A stretch of DNA of 64,000 nucleotides. It comes from Dyadobacter arcticus (GTDB lineage Bacteria > Bacteroidota > Bacteroidia > Cytophagales > Spirosomataceae). The notes below the pieces were generated by a model, which did no database searches, was not told the DNA's origin, and worked only from the letters and a program-made list of their open reading frames with translations. The stretch lies in NCBI RefSeq assembly GCF_011762185.1, contig NZ_JAASQJ010000003.1, positions 1 to 64,000 of the forward strand, given 5' to 3'. Positions within the stretch are counted from its first letter, which is position 1. Each line of letters begins with the position of its first letter. Positions 18,145 to 27,444 of this stretch are shown here, in pieces. Made by a program: the position numbers and the translations under genes.

Positions 18145-18380
18145 CCGGTCAACGCTTTTGGTTTATTTATAAAGTTCTTAATCAATCATTCCTATCGTGG
18201 TTGCTGAGGAAACTTATGGTTGTATTTTGAGTGTAGGCAACCCGGTAGCCTACAAGGGAGAAAAAGCCCTAACTTCCAAAAAATGTTTAAGGATGCCAGA
18301 TTTGGATGTGTTAAGACGTATATTCAGAGCAGCAAGCAATCTTAATAAAAACTACTCAATCTTCCCGAACCTAACCACCT

Positions 18381-18794
18381 ATGAAAGAAAAATCCAGACG
18401 TAAGTTCTTGCAAAATGCTGGTTTGGCAACATTAGCCTCCATTTCCCCCTTGTCCACCGAGCCGGAGAGAACCAAAGAGCTTTTTATCCACCATGTATAT
18501 ATTTATTTGAAAGAGCCTAACAATGCCCAGCATGAAGCAAAATTGCTGGAAGGCCTGCATAAGCTGGCCAATGTTCCGACCATTCAGTATGTACATATTG
18601 GTAAGCCTGCCGAAACAAGCAGATCCGTAATCGTGAGAGATTACACGTTTTCCTGGATGTGTTTTTTTAAGAATATTATTGAAGAAGAAATCTATCAAAC
18701 TCACCCGATCCATCTCGATTTTATAAAAGAATACTCCGATTTGTGGGAAAAAGTGATTGTTTACGACTCCGTCGGACCGAAAAAGGTTAGTTAG
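18381..18794 (+). CDS. Dabb (stress-responsive alpha/beta barrel) domain protein with Tat-like signal
   Basis: 137 residues. The N-terminus KSRRKFLQNAGLATLAS is a twin-arginine-type signal. The mature part has the ferredoxin-like Dabb fold signature: IHHVYIYLKEPNNAQHEAKL, a central VQYVHIGKP-like strand and YQTHPIHLDFIKEYSDLWEK. Known relatives are dimeric and of varied or unknown role. In Bacteroidota such proteins are often found near sugar-catabolism loci. No catalytic residue can be named. Confidence 0.82.
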   Translation: MKEKSRRKFLQNAGLATLASISPLSTEPERTKELFIHHVYIYLKEPNNAQHEAKLLEGLHKLANVPTIQYVHIGKPAETSRSVIVRDYTFSWMCFFKNIIEEEIYQTHPIHLDFIKEYSDLWEKVIVYDSVGPKKVS

Positions 18795-19134
18795 GCAGTC
18801 TGCTATCGGTAAGTACTTTAAAAATTCTCCTCAACTATTACCCAGTTACTTCGGTGTTAATGTCCTCGTATTAATTTCCCGCTAGTCAAAATCATTTAAT
18901 TTGCTGATAATAAGTACATTGCACAACTAACCTTTGGTTAATTAAAACCCACCATTCCTTCATTTTCCTTACAGCGTAAGGGCTAATGCTCTAATTTGAC
19001 CCTCTCAGGAATCAAACTAAATGTAGTAGCTCTCATGATCGAACGCGCGTATTTACCATCATGCAAATTAAAAAGACTAGGCATCGGACTACTTCAAGCC
19101 GAGAGCCCGGCCAGTATCTATCAACTTCCGTATT
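18795..19134. other. Intergenic region before the AAR-like gene
   Basis: 340 bases. The only notable item is a short ORF, ATG at 19035 to TAA at 19142, whose stop overlaps the next gene's ATG (ATGCATAA). I saw no clear terminator or promoter consensus. Confidence 0.4.
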
Positions 19135-19142
19135 ATGCATAA
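19035..19142 (+). other. Possible 35-codon leader ORF overlapping the start of the AAR-like gene
   Basis: ATG ATC GAA CGC onward encodes a basic, leucine-rich 35-residue peptide (MIERAYLPSCKLKRLGIGLL, then QAESPASIYQLPYYA). Its TAA overlaps the downstream ATG, the geometry of translational coupling. No homologue is known to me and chance cannot be excluded. Confidence 0.25.
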
Positions 19143-20214
19143 ATTTGCTTTTCTGGTGCATTTGCGAAGCTATCGCGAAGATTTGGGTGAAATGGCGCGC
19201 CCGTTGGGCTGGATGCCGGAGCAGGCATACCGGCTTTTATTAAACAACAGGCCATTGGATCCATTTATATGGAGTGAGGTGACCCTGACTCCCGGGGCAA
19301 CAGAACCTGAAGGATACATCATCATGCTCCCCTATTCGGGGCGGCAACTTCTTGAACAACAAAAGAAAATGCAGCCACTGGTTCGTAAGGCAATCAATCT
19401 GGCGGTTTTGAAAGGAGCGAAGGTGCTAGGGCTTGGTGCGCTTACTTCACCACTGACATTAGGAGGAAAGCTGGTAGCCAATCAACCAGGTCTGGCTATT
19501 ACCAATGGAAATGCCTACACATCAGTTATTATTTATCAAAAAATCGCGGCGCTACTTCGGTCGTCGGACAGTTCCAGGCCTTCCGTAGCTTTGGTTGGTG
19601 CGAGCGGAAGTGTGGGTTCATTGGTCGCATTGCTTCTTGCCAAACATAAACATCACGCAGAGCTGATATTGATCGCCAGAAATGAAAGGCGGTTGGCTCG
19701 GCTGGCATCAGACATTTCCCAGTTGAATCATGAAATAAGGCCGCTTGTTTCCCAAAACATTAATGATATAAGCAAGGCAGACATTGTCGTGATGATGACT
19801 AGTTCTTCTGACCACGTCCTTCAAATGTCTCATATGAAATATGGCGCTACCATCCTGGATGCCACACAACCCCGCAATGTAAGTCAGTCGGCTTTACAAG
19901 ATAGGCAGGATATTACAGTCATCGACGGGGGATTAGTTTCGGTCAATTATTTGAAAACCAATCAGATTGGCCGCCTAGGGTTACCTGAGAGAATTTCCTT
20001 TGCTTGCCTCGCTGAAACGATGATCCTGGCAACGGCCGATTGCAACAAAGACTTTTCCATTGGCAATCCAACCTTGGAGCAAGCTGCAACCATCAGCAAA
20101 TTGGCTTCCGAATTCAGCCATCTGGGCTTCGGCCTGGCCCCAGACCATTGTTTTGGAAAGCCGCTTGCTTCAGTAGCGTCTAAACTTTTATCCAATGCAG
20201 GACATTATTTTTGA
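19135..20214 (+). CDS. Acyl-ACP reductase (AAR)-like NAD(P)-dependent aldehyde-forming reductase
   Basis: 359 residues, resembling the cyanobacterial long-chain acyl-ACP reductase, which turns acyl-ACP into fatty aldehyde. Matching landmarks: GLGALTS near 99 (GGFSS region of AAR), ITNGNAYTSVI near 122 (TTGNTHTAY in AAR), a nucleotide-binding VGASGSVGS at 154-162, LILIARNERRLARL at 177-190, IDGGLVS near 263, and FACLAETMIL at 289-298, where C291 lies at the position of AAR's catalytic cysteine (FACFAEA). The length is close to AAR (~340). The gene's 3' end overlaps the next ORF by 20 bases, so the two products are probably made together. Substrate is unknown; a more general shikimate-dehydrogenase-like label is possible. 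Confidence 0.7.
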   Translation: MHKFAFLVHLRSYREDLGEMARPLGWMPEQAYRLLLNNRPLDPFIWSEVTLTPGATEPEGYIIMLPYSGRQLLEQQKKMQPLVRKAINLAVLKGAKVLGLGALTSPLTLGGKLVANQPGLAITNGNAYTSVIIYQKIAALLRSSDSSRPSVALVGASGSVGSLVALLLAKHKHHAELILIARNERRLARLASDISQLNHEIRPLVSQNINDISKADIVVMMTSSSDHVLQMSHMKYGATILDATQPRNVSQSALQDRQDITVIDGGLVSVNYLKTNQIGRLGLPERISFACLAETMILATADCNKDFSIGNPTLEQAATISKLASEFSHLGFGLAPDHCFGKPLASVASKLLSNAGHYF

Positions 20215-21502
20215 GCCTTTGCATTTTCGTAACCTGACGGTCAAGAACAGGTTATTCAGATCCAGCATTTCGGGAAGGATCGACAATTACGATGGATCAG
20301 GAACACCAGCCAGGATCAATTGGGAGCGAAAGTTTGCCAAGGGCGGGGTAGGGGCCATCATCAGTTCGCATATTCCGGTTGATCCATCGCAAAGGATATT
20401 GCCCAACTACGCCATGATTGATCGTGACGATAAGATCCCGTTTTGGAAAGAGGTAGTGAACGCAGTTCATGAGTTTGATTGCAAATTTATTGGACAATTA
20501 TCCATGTCCGGGCATCAGCAGGACATTAAAGGCATTGAAAACAAATACCGAAAACCACTGAGCTCCATAAATGGCTTTGAACATTTTCACGGGATTACCG
20601 GCATTCAGATGTCGCAAAGCGAGATTGGCCAGGCGGTTTTGAAATTTGCACAAGCTGCGGGGCGTGCGAGGCAATCCGGCATGGACGGGATTGAGCTGCA
20701 TGCTTCCAATGGTTACCTTTTTACACAATTTTTAAGTTCGGCCATCAACAAGCGGAAGGATGAGTATGGGGGTGGACTAGCCAATCGTGCGCGGTTTCTG
20801 ATGGAGGTTGTGAAGGCAATCCGTATGGAAGTGGGGCAGGACTATCATTTTCAGGTAAAATTGAATGCTGCCGATCATCATAGCGATTATATCCTGAATT
20901 TTGGTTCGGGAAATACGCTCGAAGAAGGTGTGCAGGTAGCCAAATGGCTTGAACAATCGGGGGTGGATGCATTGCATGTGTCTACAGGCAGCCAGTTTCC
21001 GCATCCCCGCAATCCGGTCGGACCTTTGCCTGTTGAAAGCGCGGTGGACACCTATGTTTCGATGATCCCGAGCGGAAAATTTTCTTTTTTTAATTATCTC
21101 ACCTTTCGCTACAGGATTTTCTGGCCACTGATCAAATGGCTTTGGGTAAGGAAACAGCCTGAAAGTATGGAAGGTATCAATTTGCTGGAATGCAATGCGA
21201 TCAAAAAAGCAGTAAGTATACCGGTCCTTTGCACGGGAGGATTTCAAACGGCGTCCGTGATTAGAGAATCGCTGGAAGATGGATTTTGTGACGGCGTCAC
21301 TATCGCTCGCGCATTGATGGCAAATCCCGATTTACCCTTGATGTTTGCCAGAGGTTTGGAGCAGGCGACTAAGCCATGCAGCTATTGCAATAAATGTCTT
21401 GCCCATGTGCTGGTTGACCCCTTGGGCTGTTATGATGAAAGTCGTTTTGCAAATTACGAAGCCATGATGGATGAATTAATGAGCATTTTTAAGGTGGAGT
21501 GA
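20195..21502 (+). CDS. Old Yellow Enzyme family NADH:flavin oxidoreductase, single-domain, with C-terminal cysteine cluster
   Basis: FMN-dependent TIM-barrel enzyme of 435 residues. FMN-contact regions are seen at the start (FEPLHFRNLTVKNRLFRSSI), GQLSMSGH near 105, the active-site region GIELHASNGYLFTQFLSSA with NKRKDEYGG, and a late phosphate-binding CTGGF with GVTIARALMANPDLP. The C-terminus carries CSYCNKC and a further Cys in PLGCYDE, like the iron-sulfur cluster site of 2,4-dienoyl-CoA reductases, but the extra FAD/NAD domain of those enzymes is absent. Such enzymes reduce activated C=C bonds. Overlap with the AAR-like gene suggests a shared substrate, perhaps an unsaturated acyl chain or aldehyde; that is inference. 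Confidence 0.88.
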   Translation: MQDIIFEPLHFRNLTVKNRLFRSSISGRIDNYDGSGTPARINWERKFAKGGVGAIISSHIPVDPSQRILPNYAMIDRDDKIPFWKEVVNAVHEFDCKFIGQLSMSGHQQDIKGIENKYRKPLSSINGFEHFHGITGIQMSQSEIGQAVLKFAQAAGRARQSGMDGIELHASNGYLFTQFLSSAINKRKDEYGGGLANRARFLMEVVKAIRMEVGQDYHFQVKLNAADHHSDYILNFGSGNTLEEGVQVAKWLEQSGVDALHVSTGSQFPHPRNPVGPLPVESAVDTYVSMIPSGKFSFFNYLTFRYRIFWPLIKWLWVRKQPESMEGINLLECNAIKKAVSIPVLCTGGFQTASVIRESLEDGFCDGVTIARALMANPDLPLMFARGLEQATKPCSYCNKCLAHVLVDPLGCYDESRFANYEAMMDELMSIFKVE

Positions 21503-21517
21503 GGTAAAGACGGCAGC

Positions 21518-23323
21518 ATGATGTCTTTTCATTTCATGCAACATCATCAGCTTATTAATAGGAGGTACTGCCTAAGACTGAATTTTCTTTTAACAAATAT
21601 TCTGTTCCTGGCGATTTTGGCCACTAAATCGCTGGCTCAGCATTTCTCACCGGATATCTTTCTGAATCAGGTCGGATTTTATCCGGCCGGGCAGAAGATA
21701 GCAGTTGTTGCGGGAGAGAAGCAGAGCGCATTTCTTGTCAAAGATGCGGCATCCGGCAAAACTGTTTTTAACGGAAAATTAAGCGAGCCAAGGACAAACC
21801 AACACTCCGGAAAAATTAGCCGGATTGCGGATTTCAGTACGGTTCAAAAGTCCGGAAAATATGTGCTTGAAGTTACCGGTTTGGCAAAGTCGGCGCCTTT
21901 CGAAATTAAGGCTAAAGTACATCGGGAAGTAGCTGAGGCTGCGCTTAAAGGATTCTACTATCAACGCGTCTCCTTGCCCTTACCCGATAAATTCGCCGGA
22001 AAATGGGCCCGGGCAGAAGGTCATCAGGATAACAAAATTCTCGTTCACGCTTCGGCCGTTTCAGAAGGTAGGCCTGAAAATGCCGTTATAAGTTCTTCCA
22101 AAGGCTGGTATGATGCAGGTGATTACAATAAGTACATTGTGAATTCCGGGATTACCATGGGAACGCTGCTTTCATTATATGAGGATTATCCTTCGTTTTT
22201 TGAAGATTTTAATACCAACATTCCTGAAAGTAATAATGGTGTTCCCGACTTATTGGACGAGGCCATTTGGAACCTTCGCTGGATGCTTACCATGCTGGAT
22301 CCAGGTGACGGAGGCGTTTATCACAAACTCACTAATCCTCGATTCGATGGCATGATAATGCCGGATGCTGCCAAAAATCCAAGATATGTAGTACAAAAAA
22401 ATACGCCTGCCACATTGGATTTTGTAGCAGTAACCGCGCAGGCCGGACGGATCCTGAAGGGTTTTGAGAATAAGTTTCCGGGACTATCCGATTCCTGTAT
22501 CACCGCTGCCGTCAAAGGCTGGGAATGGGCTAAAAAGAATCCCGACATTTATTACAATCAGGATGAACTGAACAAAAAATTTGACCCAGACATTGTAACG
22601 GGCGCTTATGGCGACAGAAATGCGAAAGACGAATGGGTTTGGGCAGCGGCGGAAATGTACGCTTCAACTAAAAAGGCCGATTATCTCAATGGAATAAGTT
22701 TCGTCACAGAAAAACCGTTGCCGCTGCCAACATGGAGCGATGTACAGGCATTGGGCTACTACACGCTCATCCGATTTAGCGATGAATTGAAAATGGACAG
22801 CAAACTGTCAGGTCAACTGAAGGAAAGTGTGATCAAGTTTTCCGATCAATTGTTAGTTGATCTCGAAAAACAGCCCTATCATACCGTTATGGGTAAAACG
22901 GCCCGGGACTATTCCTGGGGCAGCAGTTCGGTCGCAGCGAATCAGGGCATTGCGTTGCTATATGCTTTTAAATTGACTAAAAATCCAAAATATACCAAGG
23001 CAGCATTGGGTAATCTGGACTATCTGCTAGGCAGAAATGCAACAGGCTATTGTTTACTGACGGGTTTTGGAAGCAAAAGGGTTATGCACCCTCATCACAG
23101 GCCGTCCATAGCAGATGGCATCGCGGATCCTGTTCCGGGCTTGCTATCGGGTGGGCCAAATCCCGGGCAACAGGACAAATGCACAACTTATACCAGCAAA
23201 TTCGCCGACGAGTCGTTCACGGATGATGATTGTTCCTACGCATCCAATGAAATCGCTATCAACTGGAATGCACCAATGGTTTATCTTGCAGCAGCTATTG
23301 AAGCATTGATGGCAACGAAATAG
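21518..23323 (+). CDS. Secreted glycoside hydrolase family 9 enzyme (CelD_N Ig-like domain plus catalytic domain)
   Basis: 601 residues from the first ATG; an ATG at 21536 is also possible and keeps the signal peptide (hydrophobic ~22-40, ending KSLAQ). An Ig-like CelD_N domain (~45-130, starting DIFLNQVGFYPAGQKIAVV) precedes the alpha/alpha-barrel. D199-A-G-D202 in GWYDAGDYNKY and E578 in SNEIAINWNAP are the conserved GH9 catalytic residues, both present. No type IX sorting domain is seen, so it may be periplasmic. The family hydrolyses beta-1,4-glucans and some members act on glucosamine or glucosides. It starts 15 bases after the OYE gene, an unexpected operon partner. Confidence 0.92.
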   Translation: MMSFHFMQHHQLINRRYCLRLNFLLTNILFLAILATKSLAQHFSPDIFLNQVGFYPAGQKIAVVAGEKQSAFLVKDAASGKTVFNGKLSEPRTNQHSGKISRIADFSTVQKSGKYVLEVTGLAKSAPFEIKAKVHREVAEAALKGFYYQRVSLPLPDKFAGKWARAEGHQDNKILVHASAVSEGRPENAVISSSKGWYDAGDYNKYIVNSGITMGTLLSLYEDYPSFFEDFNTNIPESNNGVPDLLDEAIWNLRWMLTMLDPGDGGVYHKLTNPRFDGMIMPDAAKNPRYVVQKNTPATLDFVAVTAQAGRILKGFENKFPGLSDSCITAAVKGWEWAKKNPDIYYNQDELNKKFDPDIVTGAYGDRNAKDEWVWAAAEMYASTKKADYLNGISFVTEKPLPLPTWSDVQALGYYTLIRFSDELKMDSKLSGQLKESVIKFSDQLLVDLEKQPYHTVMGKTARDYSWGSSSVAANQGIALLYAFKLTKNPKYTKAALGNLDYLLGRNATGYCLLTGFGSKRVMHPHHRPSIADGIADPVPGLLSGGPNPGQQDKCTTYTSKFADESFTDDDCSYASNEIAINWNAPMVYLAAAIEALMATK

Positions 23324-23324
23324 C

Positions 23325-23537
23325 CTATTGCTTCGTCGACTTAACCGGAACTGTGGGCGGCGTTTCATTATAACCCTTCTGCCCGGTCATATTTTCATCT
23401 TCTGATTCATTAATCGCATCTTTTTTCAAAATTTTCGATGGTTTTTGAGCATCGTCTTTTTGCTTGGAACCGTCGCGTGGGCCGGCAGGAGAAGGAGTAC
23501 TTCCCTCAATTTCTTCGTCTTCGTTTTGTTGTGACAT
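23325..23537 (-). CDS. Small hydrophilic, disordered hypothetical protein
   Basis: 70 residues, rich in Glu, Asp, Lys, Ser and Pro with no hydrophobic core (MSQQNEDEEIEGSTPSPAG). It is likely intrinsically disordered and cytoplasmic. It ends one base from the convergent GH9 gene's stop. Composition unlike a random shadow, and a good ATG, support it being real; function unknown. Confidence 0.55.
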   Translation of the reverse strand: MSQQNEDEEIEGSTPSPAGPRDGSKQKDDAQKPSKILKKDAINESEDENMTGQKGYNETPPTVPVKSTKQ

Positions 23538-23789
23538 GTTCTATTGGGTTATGATATTTTCGATAAATGGCAATTCCCGTTCCCAGCTTAAAGTAATTCA
23601 CTTGGAGCTATTTTGAAAATAAATAATATTTGAATGGGCCTTTAATTCCTCACCTTGATCCATTTTTAATTAGGCTTACGGGTGCATTCAATCGTAGACC
23701 AGGCACGCCAACTTTTTGGAGGAAATGGGGGGCTGGGCAATTACGGAAGAAAGTGCTATTGTGTAAAATCCTTGACTAATCAGCAAAAA

Positions 23790-26700
23790 TCAAACGGGTA
23801 ACGAAATAGTAAATAAAGCATATTCCCCTTCTTTACTATCAATGTCCATCTTACCACCATGCCCTTTTAGAATATCATAACTGAGAGACAATCCTAGCCC
23901 TGTACCTTCACCAGTAGGCTTGGTAGTAAAAAAAGGCTGTAAAATCTTGTCTTTGATGGCATCGGGAACGCCAGAGCCATTATCTCGTACCCTTATCTCT
24001 ACAAATTTTTCGTTTTGCGCAGTACTTACCTGCAATTCAGGATGATAGTCAGTACTTTCCGATTTTTGTTTTTGCTGGATTGCATAAAATGCGTTGTTGA
24101 ACAAATTGATAAGTACCCGCCCGATGTCCTGAGGTATGATCACAAGCAGCGGCAAGGTGTCATCGAAGGAAGTCGAAATCTTCGTGTTAAATGTGTTATC
24201 CTTGGCTCTCAATCCGTGATAACTGAGCTTCAGGTATTCGTCGGTCAACTCATTGATATTGACTGGCTCCTTTTCTCCTGAATTCTTCCTTGAATGCTGC
24301 AGCATGCTTTTTACAATGCCGCCGGCGCGCTGCCCATGATGCATGATTTTTTGCAGATTTTGCCTGATGTCAGCCGCAAGTGCAATGGCCTCGTCTTTAT
24401 CCCCGTTTTTCAGCTCATATTCCATTTCATCAGCCAGTTCAACACTTACTTCCGAGAAGTTATTTACAAAATTCAGCGGATTCTGAATCTCATGGGCAAT
24501 GCCTGCTGTGAGCTCGCCCAATGAAGCCAACTTTTCTGACTGGATCAATTGCTGCTGGGTGCTTTTCAGCTCAATTACCGTTTCTGTGAGTTGGTCTCGC
24601 TGCTGGTTTAATTCTTTGTTGGCCGCGCTCAATTCCAGCGTACGCAGTCCGATCTTTTCTTCCAACTCTTGGTTTTCACGGCGCAAAGAGCGTGAACGGA
24701 AGTATATGTAACTTCTGAGCAGCGCCGCGAAAAGCAAAGCATAAATGGCAAAAGCCCACCAGGTTAACCACCATGGTGGCAGGATCTCAAAAGAAATACG
24801 GGCTTCCTGCTGGGTCCAGACTCCATCCGAATTACTTGCTTTTACTTTGAATGTGTATTTGCCGGCCGACAGATTGGTATACACGGCCGAACGATGGTCC
24901 GCCGCCTGCACCCAATCACTTTCGTAACCTTCCAATTGATACATATACTGGTTCCGGGATGCGTTTTTGTAATGCAATCCCACATAATTAAATCTAAGCC
25001 TGTTTTGGTTGTGGCTGAATTTCAGATTGTTCCGACCAAATAGCTGCCGGATGGTTTCTTTACTTTTATTGCGGCCTGGCTGCCCTTCCAGATAGGCCAC
25101 GGATTCGATCATTACCTGCGGAGGGGAGTTGTTGGTCGTGATCTTGGCAGGATCGAAAGTGATGAACCCGGTGAATGTGCCCAACAGTATTTTTCCGTCA
25201 TCGAGCCTGGTTGTAGCGGTATTCAGGCGGGTTTCGGGCAAACCCTGTTCCTTGGTAAAAGATAAAAACTTTTTATTTTCCGGGTCGAAACGGCTTAATC
25301 CCCTATTGGTTGACAACCACAACCGGCCTGCATTATCTTCGGCAATTCCCGTGATGCCATTGGCCAAAAGCCCATCCTTTTCGTCAAATAAACGCGACGT
25401 GCCTGTTTTTCGGTCGAATAAGTGCAGGCCATAAATATCAGATGCTACCCAGAACCGACCTTTTTTATCCTCATAAATAGAACTAATCTGCCTTAAACCT
25501 TTTTTAGTATCAAAATAAGCTTTGAATTTACCGGTCGAAGGGTCGAAACGGTTAAGGCCTCCGTTTCCAGTTCCTATCCATATAGTGCCGGCCCGGTCTT
25601 CATAAATGCAGGTGACAGTGAAGTCGTCCAGTTCTCCGTCCGGCTTTTTTGTTTCTCTGAATGTAAAAGGGAAGCGGGTGAAAGTTTCTGTTTTACGGTT
25701 ATACCTGCAAACGCCTTTATTGAAGGAGCCGACCCAGATATCATTTTTCGAATCTGCATAGAGGAAACTAATCATGTCACTACTTGGGCTCGTCGGATCG
25801 TCGGGGTCGCTCTTATGAAATTTGAATACCTTGTTTTGAAGATTATATTGAAAAAGTCCTTTGAAATTATAGTTTCCTTTGACCAGACCACCCCAAATTG
25901 CGCCGGACTTGTCCAGCCCCATTTTCAAAACGATATCGGCTTTTTCGACCTCACCCGGAAATTCTATTTTATGGAACTTATTCGTCTGACTATCCCAGGT
26001 ATGTATGCCTTTTATACTGGCAAGCATGTAATTGCCATCCTGCATCCGGATTGCATTGTAGAGATAACCACCCGAGTAACTCGTTGGGTCGCTGTTATCT
26101 TTCTTGTAAAAATTAAATAGGGAAAATTCTTTTTTCAATTTGTGGACGCCATCCCGGTCCTTAAACCACAAACTTCCCGATCGGTCTTGAAATGCAAATT
26201 GAAAATAGTATAGCCTTTCCGGGTCAATTTCATCTTTAAACAGATTATTAATGTTAGAAAACTGATGGGTTACCGGGTCAAAATTAAGGATCCCATTCGC
26301 CATCGACAGCCACAGCAAGCCCGTATTATCCTCCGCAATGGCAAAAACTTCCGACGTTTTGATACCATTAAACAAGCTTTCAAAAGAGTAATGGGTAAGC
26401 TTTCCACTTGTTTCATCTAATTGGGACAAACCCTGGTTTGTGCCGATCCAGAGCCGTTTTTGCTTGTCCTCGAAAAAATCAAAAATATAGCCAAGCCCAC
26501 CCTGTTTCAGACCTTCGTATGAATAAGTTTTATGGAAGCCCGTTTCAGTGTTGAAGCTTACAATGCCCCGGAAACCATTTCGATAGGTCAAGTCAGAGAA
26601 GTATAATGTGTTAGGGTCGGAAGGAGATTGATACAGATGGCTGATCACCTTTTGTTTGGTACTATCTGTTTGAGTCAGATAACCCTTAAACCGACTGGTC

Positions 26701-27356
26701 TTATGGTCAAAGAGGTGAAGGCCATTTCGGCTGGCAATCCAGATTTGTCCCTTTTTGTCTTTAAACCAGCGCGGAAAAGACTCAAATTTCGGAATTTGGT
26801 TTTGGCCGGCCATATTTGGCCCGAATTTCCTGAATGTATTTTTGGCGAGATTGTAATGATTGATATAGCCAATATTTTTCGCGTGGTCGTACGTATAAAA
26901 ATACATATTACCAGCCCCGTCTTCCCGGATGCTATGCACATCATTGGTCGCCAGGTCAGCTTTCTGGTCTACCTGATGTTTGATTTGCGTGAAATTATCG
27001 GTAGTACGGTTGTATCTGAAAACCCCGTCATAAAATGTACCGATCCAAATATTTCCCCTGGAGTCTTCAAATAGCTCCTGAATATTCAGAGAAGTAAGGT
27101 TTTGCTGTCTTCCGGTTTCGAGTTTGTACACTTTTTTATCATACCCATCGTACCGCACGAGTCCATTCTCGGTACCAATCCAGATATAGCCGAATTTATC
27201 CTGCAAACATTTCGTAACGCGAGCGCTGGGAAGGCCATTTTCGACAGTAATGTGCTCGTATTGAGGCTGCGTATGTTGCGCTGAGACAGAAAGTTTGAGA
27301 AAAATCGCAAAAAGCAGAAGGTAATATCTAATCATAAATCGGGCCGCATGTAACAA
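23790..27356 (-). CDS. Two-component propeller / Y_Y_Y sensor histidine kinase
   Basis: 1188-residue inner-membrane sensor with a periplasmic ligand-binding region. A signal peptide/anchor is followed by two seven-bladed Reg_prop propellers (~35-750, repeats like DKFGYIWIGTENGLVRYDG), a Y_Y_Y beta domain (~790-850, RLRFNYVGLHYKNASRNQ), a transmembrane helix (~863-883, WWLTWWAFAIYALLFAALL), a coiled coil, then HisKA with H955 (GELTAGIAHEIQNPLNF) and a HATPase domain (NLFNNAFYAIQQ; DNGSGVPD; TGLGLSLSYDILKGHGG). It lacks the receiver and AraC domains of the hybrid SusC/D regulators, so it must pass phosphate to a separate regulator, none of which is adjacent. An alternative start (MIRYYLLLF) lies 21 bases in. 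Confidence 0.92.
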   Translation of the reverse strand: MLHAARFMIRYYLLLFAIFLKLSVSAQHTQPQYEHITVENGLPSARVTKCLQDKFGYIWIGTENGLVRYDGYDKKVYKLETGRQQNLTSLNIQELFEDSRGNIWIGTFYDGVFRYNRTTDNFTQIKHQVDQKADLATNDVHSIREDGAGNMYFYTYDHAKNIGYINHYNLAKNTFRKFGPNMAGQNQIPKFESFPRWFKDKKGQIWIASRNGLHLFDHKTSRFKGYLTQTDSTKQKVISHLYQSPSDPNTLYFSDLTYRNGFRGIVSFNTETGFHKTYSYEGLKQGGLGYIFDFFEDKQKRLWIGTNQGLSQLDETSGKLTHYSFESLFNGIKTSEVFAIAEDNTGLLWLSMANGILNFDPVTHQFSNINNLFKDEIDPERLYYFQFAFQDRSGSLWFKDRDGVHKLKKEFSLFNFYKKDNSDPTSYSGGYLYNAIRMQDGNYMLASIKGIHTWDSQTNKFHKIEFPGEVEKADIVLKMGLDKSGAIWGGLVKGNYNFKGLFQYNLQNKVFKFHKSDPDDPTSPSSDMISFLYADSKNDIWVGSFNKGVCRYNRKTETFTRFPFTFRETKKPDGELDDFTVTCIYEDRAGTIWIGTGNGGLNRFDPSTGKFKAYFDTKKGLRQISSIYEDKKGRFWVASDIYGLHLFDRKTGTSRLFDEKDGLLANGITGIAEDNAGRLWLSTNRGLSRFDPENKKFLSFTKEQGLPETRLNTATTRLDDGKILLGTFTGFITFDPAKITTNNSPPQVMIESVAYLEGQPGRNKSKETIRQLFGRNNLKFSHNQNRLRFNYVGLHYKNASRNQYMYQLEGYESDWVQAADHRSAVYTNLSAGKYTFKVKASNSDGVWTQQEARISFEILPPWWLTWWAFAIYALLFAALLRSYIYFRSRSLRRENQELEEKIGLRTLELSAANKELNQQRDQLTETVIELKSTQQQLIQSEKLASLGELTAGIAHEIQNPLNFVNNFSEVSVELADEMEYELKNGDKDEAIALAADIRQNLQKIMHHGQRAGGIVKSMLQHSRKNSGEKEPVNINELTDEYLKLSYHGLRAKDNTFNTKISTSFDDTLPLLVIIPQDIGRVLINLFNNAFYAIQQKQKSESTDYHPELQVSTAQNEKFVEIRVRDNGSGVPDAIKDKILQPFFTTKPTGEGTGLGLSLSYDILKGHGGKMDIDSKEGEYALFTISLPV

Positions 27357-27444
27357 TGAGGTAATTTACAAATACAAATCTGCCGTTGATACGAATCTAC
27401 TATTTTTTAAAATTGTGTGTAGAAAATGTATTGAATGTGTTCAT

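Noticed and set aside
20777..21247. 156-codon minus-strand ORF opposite the Old Yellow Enzyme gene
   Set aside because: Antisense shadow; the plus-strand gene has clear family motifs throughout.
26628..27074. 148-codon plus-strand ORF inside the sensor kinase gene
   Set aside because: Antisense to propeller repeats; repeated blades give long spurious frames.
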